Shown: positions 1 to 8,153 of the stretch, one piece after another | How the letters are laid out: every line of letters begins with the position of its first letter | How positions within the stretch are numbered: the stretch's first letter is position 1 | Origin: Alphaproteobacteria bacterium 65-37 | GTDB lineage: Bacteria; Pseudomonadota; Alphaproteobacteria; Reyranellales; Reyranellaceae | Direction: 5' to 3' | NCBI GenBank assembly: GCA_001897995.1 | Contig: MKRV01000289.1 | Coordinates: 1 to 51,906 of the forward strand | Length of the DNA stretch: 51,906 nucleotides | The notes under the pieces: generated by a model | What the model was told of the DNA's origin: nothing | The model's input: the letters and a program-made list of their open reading frames with translations, nothing else | Database searches by the model: none | Translations under genes and position numbers: made by a program

Positions 1-23
1 TAGGGTTTCCGATCAACCTCCGC

Positions 24-626
24 TCAGGCGCCAAGCTTGCGGTCGACGAAGTCGAGCCGGTCCTGACCCCAGAAGATCTCGCCGTCGATCACGAAGGACG
101 GCGCCCCGAACACGCCCTGGGAGATGGCGTGTTTGGTGTAGGCCTCGCGCTTGTCGGCCAGCGCCGGCGCTTCGCTGGCGGCCACCACCGCCTCGGCGTC
201 GAGACCGCAGCTTGCGATGATGGCCTTGAGCGTCGCCGGATCGCCGGTGTTCTTCTCTTCGGCCCACAAGGCCGTCAGCACCGCATGGGCGAGCTTGATG
301 GCATCGGCCATGCGGCCCTGCTCGCGCAGCGCAATCACGCATTTCGCGGCGGGGACTTCGTTGGCCGGGAAGAACTTGGGTTCGAGGGTCGTCTTCACGC
401 CGAGATGGTCGCGCCAGCGCTTGAGCTCCATCATGCGGTAGGCCTGACGCTGCGGCGCGCGCTTGGGCAGCGGCAGGCCGCCCGACACCGCGAACACCGA
501 GCCGAAATCGACCGGCCAGATGGTGACGTCCGCGCCGTGCTTCTTCGCCATGGCCTCGAAACGCCCGGCGCCGAGATAGGTCCAGGGCGAATTCAGCGAG
601 ACGTAGTAATCGACATGCTTGGCCAT
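24..626 (-). CDS. DsbA-family 2-hydroxychromene-2-carboxylate isomerase-like protein
   Basis: A 200-residue thioredoxin-fold protein of the HCCA-isomerase/GST-kappa type. It begins MAKHVDYYVSLNSPWTYLG, where the usual S-P-[WY]-[AT]-Y segment carries the catalytic Ser of glutathione-dependent HCCA isomerases. The C-terminal GVFGAPSFVIDGEIFWGQDR is the conserved cis-Pro region and the characteristic FWG-x-D-R ending. I chose the ATG at 626 because GGAGGAAACG lies directly before it; an upstream in-frame ATG at 689 has no such site and would run into the divergent gene. The family acts in naphthalene-type aromatic degradation, but many members are generic GSH-dependent isomerases or oxidoreductases. 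No aromatic-catabolism genes are adjacent, so the substrate is unknown. Confidence 0.85.
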   Translation of the reverse strand: MAKHVDYYVSLNSPWTYLGAGRFEAMAKKHGADVTIWPVDFGSVFAVSGGLPLPKRAPQRQAYRMMELKRWRDHLGVKTTLEPKFFPANEVPAAKCVIALREQGRMADAIKLAHAVLTALWAEEKNTGDPATLKAIIASCGLDAEAVVAASEAPALADKREAYTKHAISQGVFGAPSFVIDGEIFWGQDRLDFVDRKLGA

Positions 627-699
627 CGTTTCCTCCGTGGCCGCGACTGTGGCGGATTGGCAGGCGACAGCAAAGCCCCGTTCGGCCAAGGTCGCTTCG

Positions 700-1581
700 G
701 TGAGCGAAAGAGCGATAGCCCTGACGGGCGGCGATGCCGCCTATTTCGACCTGATGCGCGACTGCATCGCTTCGCTGCGTGCCTGCCCGGAGGGGCGCGA
801 GCTGGCGCTGGGCGTGCTCGATTGCGGCCTGACCGACGAGCAACGCGCATGGTGCCGTGCACAGGGCGGCGAGCTGGTGGTGCCGCAATGGGATTTCGAT
901 TTCCCCGGCCGCGCCGCGCTCAAGGACGGTTACAAGGCGTTGACGGCGCGGCCCTTCCTGCCGCGTTATTTTCCGGGCTTTGACTTCTATTTCTGGATCG
1001 ATGCCGATTGCTGGGTGCAGCAGGGCGATGCCGTTGCGCTGTTCCTCAGGGCAGCGCACACCGGGGCGCTGGCGGTGGCGCCGGAGATCCATCGCTCGAT
1101 GCGTCATTACCATCACGCCTGGGAGGAATTCTCCGGCGTCTGCGGCGCGGCCTATGCGGCCTGCTTCGACCAGGCGACGGCTGACCGGCTGATCCGCTAC
1201 CCGATGATCAATGCCGGCGTCTTTGCGCTGAAGGCCGACGCACCGCACTGGGCGGGCTGGGCCGAGCTCTACGGCGAGGCACTGCAGCGTTCGACCGACC
1301 TCACCGATCAGCTCGCCCTCAATGTGCTGGTCTACGACAAAGGCTTCCGCCACGAGCCGTTGCCCAGCCGCTGCAACTGGCCGGTCCATCATGCGACCCC
1401 GGCCTGGGACGCCGACCGCGGCCTGTTCGTCGAGCCTGCCATGCCCTACGAGGCGCTGGGCATCCTGCACCTCACCATCTACACTAAGCGGCTGGCGACG
1501 CTCGATGTGCGCGAAATCGGCGGACCGCACGCCGGCCAGGTCCGGCCGCGCTCGTTGCGCTGGCCCCCTCCGTTGCGCTGA
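700..1581 (+). CDS. Glycosyltransferase-like protein (GT-A type, DxD motif)
   Basis: A protein of about 293 residues. The segment FDFYFWIDADCWVQ has the D-x-D motif that binds metal and nucleotide sugar in GT-A glycosyltransferases. It is followed by YPMINAGVFALKADAPHW, the N-x-G-[VL] block typical of GT8-like enzymes, and by the acceptor-loop-like DQLALNVLVYDKG. I prefer the GTG at 700 over an ATG at 619, because the longer form would overlap the start and Shine-Dalgarno site of the divergent isomerase gene. There are no membrane segments, so it is probably cytosolic. It sits alone between an isomerase gene and dapF without other polysaccharide genes, so donor and acceptor cannot be inferred. 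Confidence 0.7.
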   Translation: MSERAIALTGGDAAYFDLMRDCIASLRACPEGRELALGVLDCGLTDEQRAWCRAQGGELVVPQWDFDFPGRAALKDGYKALTARPFLPRYFPGFDFYFWIDADCWVQQGDAVALFLRAAHTGALAVAPEIHRSMRHYHHAWEEFSGVCGAAYAACFDQATADRLIRYPMINAGVFALKADAPHWAGWAELYGEALQRSTDLTDQLALNVLVYDKGFRHEPLPSRCNWPVHHATPAWDADRGLFVEPAMPYEALGILHLTIYTKRLATLDVREIGGPHAGQVRPRSLRWPPPLR

Positions 1582-1608
1582 TCCCTGCGAACCGCCATAT
1601 AGCGCCGC

Positions 1609-2457
1609 ATGGCCGGAACGCCTTTTCTCAAGATGCATGGGCTGGGCAACGATTTTGTCGTGCTCGATGCGCGGATCAGCAAGCTCGATCTGACGCCGCC
1701 GCGCCGGCGCGCCATCGCCGATCGCCGGCTGGGCGTGGGCTGCGACCAGCTGATCGTGCTGGAGCCACCGACCGAGGGCGACGCCGACGTGTTCATGCGC
1801 ATCTACAATCCCGACGGCACGGAGGCCCAGGCCTGTGGCAACGCCACACGCTGCGTTGCCTCGGTGGTCATGGATGAGCTCAAGGCCGAGGAAGCGACCA
1901 TCCAGACGATCGCCGGCCTGCTCGAATCGCAGAAGGTCGGCCGCGGCGCCAACGGCCTGCCGGTGATTTCCGTCGACATGGGACTGGTGCGCATGGACTG
2001 GCGCGAGATCCCGGTCGCCAAGGCCTGCGATACCAACCGCATGCCGGTCGGCATCGGTCCGCTACAGGAGCCGGTCGGCACCAACGTGGGCAATCCGCAC
2101 GCGACCTTCTTCGTCGATGACCTGGCCGCGATCCCGATCACCGAGTTGGGGCCGAAGCTAGAGCACGATCCGTTCTTTCCCGAGCGCGTGAACGTCAGCG
2201 TGGCCCAGGTCATCGGTGAGAACAAGGTGAAGCTCAACGTCTGGGAACGCGGCGCGGGGCTGACGCTCGCCTGCGGATCGGGCGCGTGTGCGGCCGGCGT
2301 GGCCGCGGCGCGGCGCAGGCTCACCGGCCGCAAGGTCGATGTCGTCGTCGAGCACGGCACGCTCACCATCGAGTGGTTGCACGACGACCACGTGTCGATG
2401 ACCGGCGGTATCGCGCTCGCTTACAGGGGCGAACTCGACCGTTCGCTGCTTTCCTGA
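1609..2457 (+). CDS. dapF: Diaminopimelate epimerase
   Basis: Converts LL- to meso-diaminopimelate for lysine and peptidoglycan synthesis. The 282-residue length is normal. Both catalytic-cysteine motifs are visible: ACGNATRC about residue 73 and LACGSGACAAGVAA about residue 220, and the N-terminal MHGLGNDFVV is the family signature. It starts a co-directional run with ftsY (9-base gap) and yciB (4-base overlap). In many alphaproteobacteria an MtaB-type methylthiotransferase gene lies between dapF and ftsY; here it is absent. Confidence 0.97.
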   Translation: MAGTPFLKMHGLGNDFVVLDARISKLDLTPPRRRAIADRRLGVGCDQLIVLEPPTEGDADVFMRIYNPDGTEAQACGNATRCVASVVMDELKAEEATIQTIAGLLESQKVGRGANGLPVISVDMGLVRMDWREIPVAKACDTNRMPVGIGPLQEPVGTNVGNPHATFFVDDLAAIPITELGPKLEHDPFFPERVNVSVAQVIGENKVKLNVWERGAGLTLACGSGACAAGVAAARRRLTGRKVDVVVEHGTLTIEWLHDDHVSMTGGIALAYRGELDRSLLS

Positions 2458-2466
2458 GGTGCTGCG

Positions 2467-3657
2467 ATGAGCGAGACGGAACCCCAGAAGAAGGGTTGGT
2501 TTGCGCGGTTTCGCTCCCGGGGGACCCCGGCCGTCGAGACGCCCAAGCCGGCCGAGCCTGAGGTCGAGAAAACCGAACCGGTAGAGCCGGCCGTCGCGGC
2601 CGAGCCCGAGACACGGGCCGTTCCGCCCCAGAATGAGCTGGCGAGCGAGCCGGTGCAGACGGCGCCGCAGCCCGAGACGGCCCCCGTCGAAGCGGTGGCC
2701 GAGAAGGAACCTGAGGTCGAGAAGCCCGAGGTCGAGAAGAAGGGTTGGTTGTCGCGGCTGCGCGACGGCCTCGCCAAGTCGACCAAACGCGTCACCGAAA
2801 GCATCACTGGCCTCTTCACCAAGAAGAAGCTCGATCAGGAGACCCTGAACGAACTCGAAGATGCGTTGATCCAGGCCGATCTCGGCGTCACCGTCGCGGC
2901 GCGGCTGGTCGAGAAGCTGGGCAAGGAGCGGTTCGGCAAGGAAGTGACCGACGAGGAAGTGCGCGCCGCCTTCGCCGACGACATCGCCGAAATCCTGCAG
3001 CCGGTCGCCGTGCCGCTGGCCATCGACGCCGTTCGCAAGCCGCATGTCGTGCTGGTGATCGGCGTCAACGGCAGCGGCAAGACCACGACCATCGCCAAGC
3101 TCGCCAACCTCTATCGCGGCGAGGGCCGCTCGGTGATGCTGGCGGCGGGCGACACGTTCCGCGCCGCCGCAGTCGAGCAGCTCAAGGTCTGGGGCGACCG
3201 CGCCGGCGTGCCGGTCGTCTCCAAGCCGACCGGCGCCGATGCAGCGGGCCTTGCCTACGAGGCGCTGGAGCGGGCGCGGGCGGAGAAGACCGATGTGCTG
3301 CTGATCGACACGGCCGGTCGCCTGCACAACAAGACCAACCTGATGGAAGAGCTGGCCAAGATTGTGCGCGTGATCCGCAAGCTCGATCCCGAGGCGCCGC
3401 ATTCCTGCCTGCTGGTGCTCGACGCCACGACCGGCCAGAACGCCCATGCGCAGGTCGAAACCTTCAAGACCATGTCGCCGGTCGATGCCCTGGTGGTGAC
3501 CAAGCTCGACGGCAGCGCCAAGGGCGGCGTGCTGGTGGCGCTGGCCGAGAAGTTCAAGCTGCCGGTCGTGGCGATCGGCGTCGGCGAGGGCATAGATGAT
3601 CTCCGTCCCTTCGAGGCGCGGGCGTTTGCGCGCGGCCTGATGGGATTGCCGGCATGA
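2467..3657 (+). CDS. ftsY: Signal recognition particle receptor FtsY
   Basis: SRP receptor GTPase that docks ribosome-nascent-chain-SRP complexes at the inner membrane. The C-terminal NG domain has the P-loop GVNGSGKTTT, the FtsY/Ffh-specific AAGDTFRAAA, G3 DTAGR and G4 TKLDG, and ends FEARAFARGLMG. The N-terminal A domain (about residues 1-100) is acidic and rich in Pro, Glu and Ala. It carries two copies of a basic-aromatic motif: KKGWFARFR at residues 8-16 and KKGWLSRLR at residues 91-99. These match in position the two lipid-binding amphipathic helices known from other FtsY proteins. The protein has 396 residues, and its stop overlaps the next start as ATGA. Confidence 0.97.
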   Translation: MSETEPQKKGWFARFRSRGTPAVETPKPAEPEVEKTEPVEPAVAAEPETRAVPPQNELASEPVQTAPQPETAPVEAVAEKEPEVEKPEVEKKGWLSRLRDGLAKSTKRVTESITGLFTKKKLDQETLNELEDALIQADLGVTVAARLVEKLGKERFGKEVTDEEVRAAFADDIAEILQPVAVPLAIDAVRKPHVVLVIGVNGSGKTTTIAKLANLYRGEGRSVMLAAGDTFRAAAVEQLKVWGDRAGVPVVSKPTGADAAGLAYEALERARAEKTDVLLIDTAGRLHNKTNLMEELAKIVRVIRKLDPEAPHSCLLVLDATTGQNAHAQVETFKTMSPVDALVVTKLDGSAKGGVLVALAEKFKLPVVAIGVGEGIDDLRPFEARAFARGLMGLPA

Positions 3658-4250
3658 GCACCGAGAAGACCGGCGAGGAAGGCGGCGCGCGCAAGCTCTA
3701 CGCCACGGCCCTCGAATTGGGGCCATTGGTCCTGTTCTTCATCGCCAACGGCCGCTGGGGCATCTACTGGGGGACCGGCATCTTCATCGTCGCGACGGCG
3801 ATCGCGCTGCCTTGCTATCGGCTGCTCGAGAAGCGCTGGCCGATCATGCCGCTGGTCGGCGGCTTCTTCGTACTGGTGTTCGGCGGCCTCACCATCTGGC
3901 TGCAGGACGACACTTTCATCAAGCTGAAGCCCACCATCGTGAACTGCCTGTTCGGCGTCATCCTGGGGGCCGGCCTGCTCTTCAAGAAGCCGTTGCTGAA
4001 GCCCCTGTTCGGTGCCGCCTTCAAGCTGACCGGCGAAGGCTGGCGTCTCCTCACCATGCGCTGGACACTCTTCTTCTTCGTGCTGGCCGCGGTGAACGAG
4101 GTGATGTGGCGCAACTTCCCGACCGACACCTGGATCGCCAGCAAGATGTTCCTGAGCTTCCCGCTCACTCTGGTCTTTGCCTTCCTGCAGATCCCGTTGC
4201 TCAAGCGTCACTGGGACGGCGACGACAATCCCTTCGTACGGGGCAGCTGA
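3654..4250 (+). CDS. yciB: Inner membrane septation protein YciB (IspZ family)
   Basis: A 198-residue polytopic protein with about five hydrophobic segments. Family marks include LELGPLVLFFIAN near the N terminus, the W-x-G-T-x-I-F helix, TIWLQDDTFIKLKPTIVNCLFG in mid-protein, and AVNEVMWRNFPTDTWI. YciB/IspZ is an inner-membrane protein implicated in septation and envelope integrity; its biochemical activity is not settled. The ATG overlaps the ftsY stop by four bases, so the two are probably translationally coupled. Downstream it converges on the NUDIX gene with only about 22 bases between stops. Confidence 0.94.
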   Translation: MSTEKTGEEGGARKLYATALELGPLVLFFIANGRWGIYWGTGIFIVATAIALPCYRLLEKRWPIMPLVGGFFVLVFGGLTIWLQDDTFIKLKPTIVNCLFGVILGAGLLFKKPLLKPLFGAAFKLTGEGWRLLTMRWTLFFFVLAAVNEVMWRNFPTDTWIASKMFLSFPLTLVFAFLQIPLLKRHWDGDDNPFVRGS

Positions 4251-4272
4251 CCCCTTCCCGCGTCGGTTCGAG

Positions 4273-4893
4273 TCAGACGCCTTCCGGCTTGCGCGGCGGC
4301 CACATGCGGGCCAGATCGCCGGTCGGATTCGAATAGGTCGCAAAGTCGGCCTTGTCGCGCGACTCGTGGAAATGCGCCAGCGCCCAGACGACGGTGGGGA
4401 AGGCGAGCTGATCCCAGGGAATATCGGCCCAGTCGACCAGGGCCACGTCTTCGCTCTCCGGACCGGCCGCCACGTCGGCGCTCAGCAGTCGAGCACGGTA
4501 CATGATCTGCACCTGGCCGATGCGCGCCACGCTGTACATGGCCAATAGCCGATCGATCTCGATGGTGGCGCAGGCTTCTTCCCGCGCCTCGCGCTGGGCG
4601 GCCTGTTCGGTCGTCTCGCCGAGTTCCATATAGCCGGCCGGCAAGGTCCAGAACCCCTTGCGCGGCTCGATGGCCCGCTTGGCGAGGAGGATCTTTTCCT
4701 TGCCGCCGTCGTCCCCAGGGTCTCGCCACGTGCATACCGCGCCCGCGACGATCTTGGGATTCTGGTAATGGATGAATTCGCAGCGGCCGCAGACCAGTCG
4801 CTCGCGATTGTCGCCTTCGGGGATCCGTTTCTCGAAATGCTCCGGCGGATCCCACGGCAGGCGGGGCCGTTCGGGAAGGGTGGGCGCACTCAT
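4273..4893 (-). CDS. NUDIX hydrolase with N-terminal zinc-ribbon-like CxxC
   Basis: A 206-residue NUDIX protein. The Nudix box runs from GYMELGE through REAREEACA. It fits G-x5-E-x7-R-E-U-x-E-E-x-G-U except that the last Gly is Cys. Upstream of the domain a C-G-R-C pair with the FIHYQNPKIVAGAVC stretch is the half zinc ribbon seen in NudC-like and ADP-ribose-pyrophosphatase-like members. I chose the ATG at 4893, reading MSAPTLPERPRLPWDPPEHF, since longer forms would enter pgk. It lies 11 bases after the pgk stop on the same strand, so it may be co-transcribed with pgk. The substrate is not predictable. Confidence 0.88.
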   Translation of the reverse strand: MSAPTLPERPRLPWDPPEHFEKRIPEGDNRERLVCGRCEFIHYQNPKIVAGAVCTWRDPGDDGGKEKILLAKRAIEPRKGFWTLPAGYMELGETTEQAAQREAREEACATIEIDRLLAMYSVARIGQVQIMYRARLLSADVAAGPESEDVALVDWADIPWDQLAFPTVVWALAHFHESRDKADFATYSNPTGDLARMWPPRKPEGV

Positions 4894-4904
4894 GGCGCCC
4901 AGTC

Positions 4905-6110
4905 CTACGCCGCCCGTATCAGGGCCGCAACGCCGGGCAGGGTCTTGCCTTCCATCCATTCAAGGAAGGCGCCGCCTGCGGTCGAGACGTAGGAGAACTT
5001 CTCCTCGACACCAGCGGCGGCCAACGCGGCCACCGTGTCACCGCCGCCCGCCACCGAGAGCAGCTTGCCGGCGCCGGTGAGCCGGGCCGCTTCCTGGGCG
5101 AGTGCCACCGTGCCGGCATCGAAGGGCTTCAGCTCGAAGGCGCCGAGCGGGCCGTTCCATACCAGAGTGGCGCACTGGCCGAGCTCCTCCTTGTAGATCG
5201 CGACCGACTTCGGCCCGACATCGAGGATCATCTGATCGTTGGGGCAGGCCGTGGCGTCGACCGTCGTGCTGGCTGCACCGGCCTTGAACTCGCCCGCGAC
5301 CACAGCGTCGACCGGTAGCAGCACTTTGCACTTGGCCGCCTGGGCCTTCTTCAGGATCTCGAGGGCCGTGGGCGCGAGATCCTTCTCGGCCAACGACTTG
5401 CCGATCTGGATCCCTTGCGCATGCAGGAAGGTGTTGGCCATGCCGCCGCCGATGATCAGCTTGTCGACCTTGCCGACGAGGTTGCCCAGCAGATCGAGCT
5501 TGGTCGACACCTTGGCGCCGCCGACGATGGCGGCGACCGGCCGCTTGGGGTTGCCCAGCGCCTTGTCGAGCGCTTCGAGCTCACCCTGCATCAGCCGCCC
5601 GGCGACGGCGGGTAGGCGATGGGCGAGACCCTCGGTCGAGGCATGTGCGCGATGTGCCGCCGAGAAGGCGTCGTTCACGTAGATGTCGCCCACCAGCGAG
5701 AGCTTGTCGACGAAGGCCGGGTCGTTCTTCTCCTCTTCCTTGTGGAAGCGGAGATTCTCCAGCAGCAGCACGTCGCCCGCCTTCATGTTGCGCACGGCGT
5801 CTTCGGCCAGCGGGCCGATGCAATCCTCGGCGAAGCCGACCGGCTTGCCGAGCGCCTTGGCCAGCGGCTCGACCAGCGGGCGCAGGCTCATCTCCGGCAC
5901 CCGCTTGCCATCGGGCCGGCCGAAGTGGCTGAGCACGATCACCTTCGCGCCCTTGGCCGCCAGCTCCGACAGTGTCGGCGCAGCGCGCTCGATGCGTGTG
6001 GCGTCGGTCACCTGGCCGTTCTTCATCGGCACGTTGAGGTCCACGCGCACCAGTACGCGCTTGCCGGCCATGTCGATGGAGTCGATCGTCTTGAACGTCG
6101 CCTTGGGCAT
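4905..6110 (-). CDS. pgk: Phosphoglycerate kinase
   Basis: Transfers phosphate between 1,3-bisphosphoglycerate and ADP in glycolysis and gluconeogenesis. The 401 residues include the substrate-binding [11 protein letters not shown] near the N terminus, SHFGRPDGK, the hinge region [21 protein letters not shown], and the nucleotide-binding [11 protein letters not shown] and [12 protein letters not shown]. The length is typical for bacteria. It is followed on the same strand by the NUDIX gene. Upstream, about 36 bases separate it from the end of the TusA-like gene, so a longer M48-tusA-pgk-nudix transcript is possible. Confidence 0.97.
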   Translation of the reverse strand: MPKATFKTIDSIDMAGKRVLVRVDLNVPMKNGQVTDATRIERAAPTLSELAAKGAKVIVLSHFGRPDGKRVPEMSLRPLVEPLAKALGKPVGFAEDCIGPLAEDAVRNMKAGDVLLLENLRFHKEEEKNDPAFVDKLSLVGDIYVNDAFSAAHRAHASTEGLAHRLPAVAGRLMQGELEALDKALGNPKRPVAAIVGGAKVSTKLDLLGNLVGKVDKLIIGGGMANTFLHAQGIQIGKSLAEKDLAPTALEILKKAQAAKCKVLLPVDAVVAGEFKAGAASTTVDATACPNDQMILDVGPKSVAIYKEELGQCATLVWNGPLGAFELKPFDAGTVALAQEAARLTGAGKLLSVAGGGDTVAALAAAGVEEKFSYVSTAGGAFLEWMEGKTLPGVAALIRAA

Positions 6111-6146
6111 TGAGTCTCTCTGCGATGTCGGAAGTACCCTGCTCCC

Positions 6147-6398
6147 CTAGCGTTTCCGGATGACGAAGACCAGTACCTCGCCTTCGCGGGCCGTTGAGAC
6201 CAGTTCGTGGCCGGTCTGGCGGCAATAGGCCGGGAAATCGGCTTCGGCGGCCGGATCGGTCGCGCGCACCGTGAGCAATCCGCCAGGCGGCAGCTCGCGC
6301 AGCTTGCGGTTGGCGCGCAGCACAGGCAGCGGGCAGAGCAGGCCGGTCGCGTCGTACTCGAGCGTCACCGGCGTATCGTTGGCGGGCGTGTCGGTCAT
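6147..6398 (-). CDS. TusA-like sulfurtransferase family protein
   Basis: An 83-residue protein of the SirA/TusA/YedF fold. The family signature is ATGLLCPLPVLRANRKL, where the CPxP cysteine (residue 22) carries persulfide sulfur. VRATDPAAEADFPAYCRQTGHEL follows the family pattern. Members relay sulfur for tRNA thiolation, molybdenum cofactor or sulfur oxidation; which applies here is unclear because no tusBCDE or dsr genes are nearby. The ATG at 6396-6398 overlaps the stop of the M48 peptidase gene as ATGA, indicating translational coupling. Confidence 0.9.
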   Translation of the reverse strand: MTDTPANDTPVTLEYDATGLLCPLPVLRANRKLRELPPGGLLTVRATDPAAEADFPAYCRQTGHELVSTAREGEVLVFVIRKR

Positions 6399-7207
6399 CG
6401 TGGGCGATAATACTGCATCGCTTCGGGAAGCCAGCGCTTGATATCGGCGATACGCGTCGTGTCGGCGGGATGCGTGCTCAGCCATTCCGCTTGCCGCCGA
6501 CCGGAATTGGCAGCGCGCATGCGCTCCCACAGGCCGACGGCTTCGCGTGGGTCGTAGCCGGCCAGGGCCATCAGCACCAGGCCGATGCGGTCGGCTTCGG
6601 ACTCCTGTGCCCGTGACATCGGCAGGACGAAACCCACCGTTGCGCCGGCGCCGACCGCCGCCATCATGACCGGCAGGTAGGTGCGGCTGCGACCCGAAAC
6701 GGTGGCCGACAAGGCGACGGCTGCGGCCGTGGTGCCGACCGAGGCCACCATCTGGTCGCTCATGCGCTCCGCGCCGTGGCGGGCGAGCGCGTGCGCCACC
6801 TCGTGGGCGACGACGACGGCGAGGCCCGCTTCGGTCTGGGTGATCGGCAGCAGGCCGGTGTAGACGGCGATCTTGCCGCCGGGCAGGCAGAAGGCGTTGG
6901 GTTCGTTCTTGTCGATGGTCTTGAACTCCCAGCGATAGTGCGGCGCCCGCCACATGTCCTCAGGTGGCCGCTCGGCGGCCGCGGCGATGCGTCGGCCGAC
7001 TTTCTCGACCAGGGCGTTTGCCTGCGAATTGCTCGAGAGCTGCTCCTTGCTCAGCACCTCGCGATAGGCTCTGAGGCCCATCTCGCGTTCCTCGTTCTCG
7101 CTCACCAGCATGATCTGCGAGCGGCCGGACACGGGCGCCGTTTCGCAGGCTGCGAGAGCAAGCGTCAGTCCGCAGATCGTCAGCAGCAGGCGCAGCGCGA
7201 CGGACAT
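6395..7207 (-). CDS. M48-family metalloprotease, predicted lipoprotein
   Basis: A 270-residue periplasmic zinc peptidase. The N-terminal hydrophobic stretch ends LALAAC, a lipobox with the lipidated Cys at about residue 20. The catalytic motif is HEVAHALARHGAERM (HExxH), and the third zinc ligand is in the helix QESEADRIGLVLM (ExxxD). PNAFCLPGGKIAVYTGL upstream is the usual M48 substrate strand, and LSTHPADTTRI is the conserved C-terminal block, as in BepA/LoiP-type quality-control proteases. It is translationally coupled to a TusA-like gene, an unusual partner. The signal-peptide start at 7207 has a GAGAGG sequence upstream. Confidence 0.93.
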   Translation of the reverse strand: MSVALRLLLTICGLTLALAACETAPVSGRSQIMLVSENEEREMGLRAYREVLSKEQLSSNSQANALVEKVGRRIAAAAERPPEDMWRAPHYRWEFKTIDKNEPNAFCLPGGKIAVYTGLLPITQTEAGLAVVVAHEVAHALARHGAERMSDQMVASVGTTAAAVALSATVSGRSRTYLPVMMAAVGAGATVGFVLPMSRAQESEADRIGLVLMALAGYDPREAVGLWERMRAANSGRRQAEWLSTHPADTTRIADIKRWLPEAMQYYRPR

Positions 7208-7355
7208 TCAGCCTCTCCTTTCATCACTCTTAGTTGTTCTTCGGGAGGTCGCGGGCGTGGTATCGCGACAGCGCCATCGCCGCTTCGAAGTCTTGAGCGT
7301 AGCCAAATAACGAGTTCGTGAACACGTGCCCAAAAAGCGAATTTGCAGTCGCTAT

Positions 7356-7394
7356 CCCGAGAAATCAGCCATGCAACGCTGCATGGCTCTCGGG
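7356..7394. other. Long imperfect hairpin in AT-richer intergenic spacer
   Basis: The 285-base gap between the M48 and oxygenase genes (7208-7492) is noticeably richer in A and T than its surroundings and holds no convincing gene. At its centre AGCCATGCA (7367-7375) pairs with TGCATGGCT (7380-7388) across an ACGC loop. An outer stem CCCGAG (7356-7361)/CTCGGG (7389-7394) extends it, with a five-base bulge on the 5' side. There is no downstream U-run on either strand, so it does not look like a plain intrinsic terminator. It could be a small-RNA element, a regulatory leader or a protein-binding palindrome. Confidence 0.45.
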
Positions 7395-7492
7395 GATGCA
7401 GATCGAAATGATTCCGCACAGAATATGAAACCTATGATCACCGCAGTGTATTCGGTTCGCGGCGTATCGTCCCTAGTGGAACGGTTGTCCGC

Positions 7493-8143
7493 ATGAGCGC
7501 CGTGGCCGAGATCGTTCCTCTCTTTGCGACACCACTTGTCCTCTACGACGTCCCGGATTCAGGATCGCTCAACGCCGATCTGCGTCGCGTGATCGAAGAA
7601 CGCGAAAAGACCAATGCTTCGACCCAGCACTCCAACGAAGGTGGCTGGCAGTCGAGCTGGGACATGGACCGCTGGGGCGGTGCGCCGGCGCTGAAGCTGC
7701 TGGCGATCGGTCGTAACACCGCCAACAAGATGACGACGGATCGCAAGGGAACGGCCGGTACCGGACCTCATCCGGGTTACTTCGCGGTGACTTGGCGTGC
7801 CAACATGTGGGCGAACATCAACCGCAGTGGCGATGCCAACCTCATGCACTCGCACCCGGGTTCGTTCTGGTCCGCTGTCTACTACGTCGACGACGGCGGC
7901 GTTTTCGAGAATCCGACGCTGGGCGGCGCCCTCGAATTCATGGATCCACGCGGTGCCGGGCCGGTGATGTACGCGCCGCATCTCGGCTTTGCCATGCAGG
8001 GCGGCCTGTCGGGCGGCGCCAACGAGGTGGTGATGCCCAAGGCCGGCCGGCTGGTGATGTTCCCCTCGTGGCTTGCCCATCAGGTCCGCGCCTATCGCGG
8101 CAACGCCACGCGAATCTCGATCGCGTTCAACCTCAGCCTGTGA
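7493..8143 (+). CDS. Putative 2OG-Fe(II) oxygenase, TIGR02466-like family (copy 1)
   Basis: A 216-residue protein of the cupin-fold putative 2-oxoglutarate/Fe(II) oxygenase family. ANMWANINRSGDANLMHSHPGS supplies the first iron-binding His. Then come YYVDDGG, LEFMDPRG, and a C-terminal block with MFPSWLAHQV (distal His) and RISIAFNLSL, in which the Arg would hold 2-oxoglutarate. No substrate is known for the family. A clear paralogue lies at 11700-12335. The gene is followed after ten bases by a methyltransferase gene and probably co-transcribed with it. The Shine-Dalgarno site is weak. Confidence 0.8.
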   Translation: MSAVAEIVPLFATPLVLYDVPDSGSLNADLRRVIEEREKTNASTQHSNEGGWQSSWDMDRWGGAPALKLLAIGRNTANKMTTDRKGTAGTGPHPGYFAVTWRANMWANINRSGDANLMHSHPGSFWSAVYYVDDGGVFENPTLGGALEFMDPRGAGPVMYAPHLGFAMQGGLSGGANEVVMPKAGRLVMFPSWLAHQVRAYRGNATRISIAFNLSL

Positions 8144-8153
8144 GCGCTTCGCC

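Noticed and set aside
2158..3726. Long minus-strand open frame opposite ftsY
   Set aside because: Low-complexity composition typical of an antisense shadow; ftsY on the plus strand is certain.
4260..4285. GGTTCGAGTC, resembling a tRNA T-loop
   Set aside because: The flanking bases do not form a T-stem, and no acceptor, D or anticodon arms can be placed; it is the gap between two convergent genes.
7180..7419. Possible 79-residue minus-strand gene in the spacer before the oxygenase gene
   Set aside because: No Shine-Dalgarno site, no recognisable motif, and it runs across the hairpin and into the start of the M48 gene.
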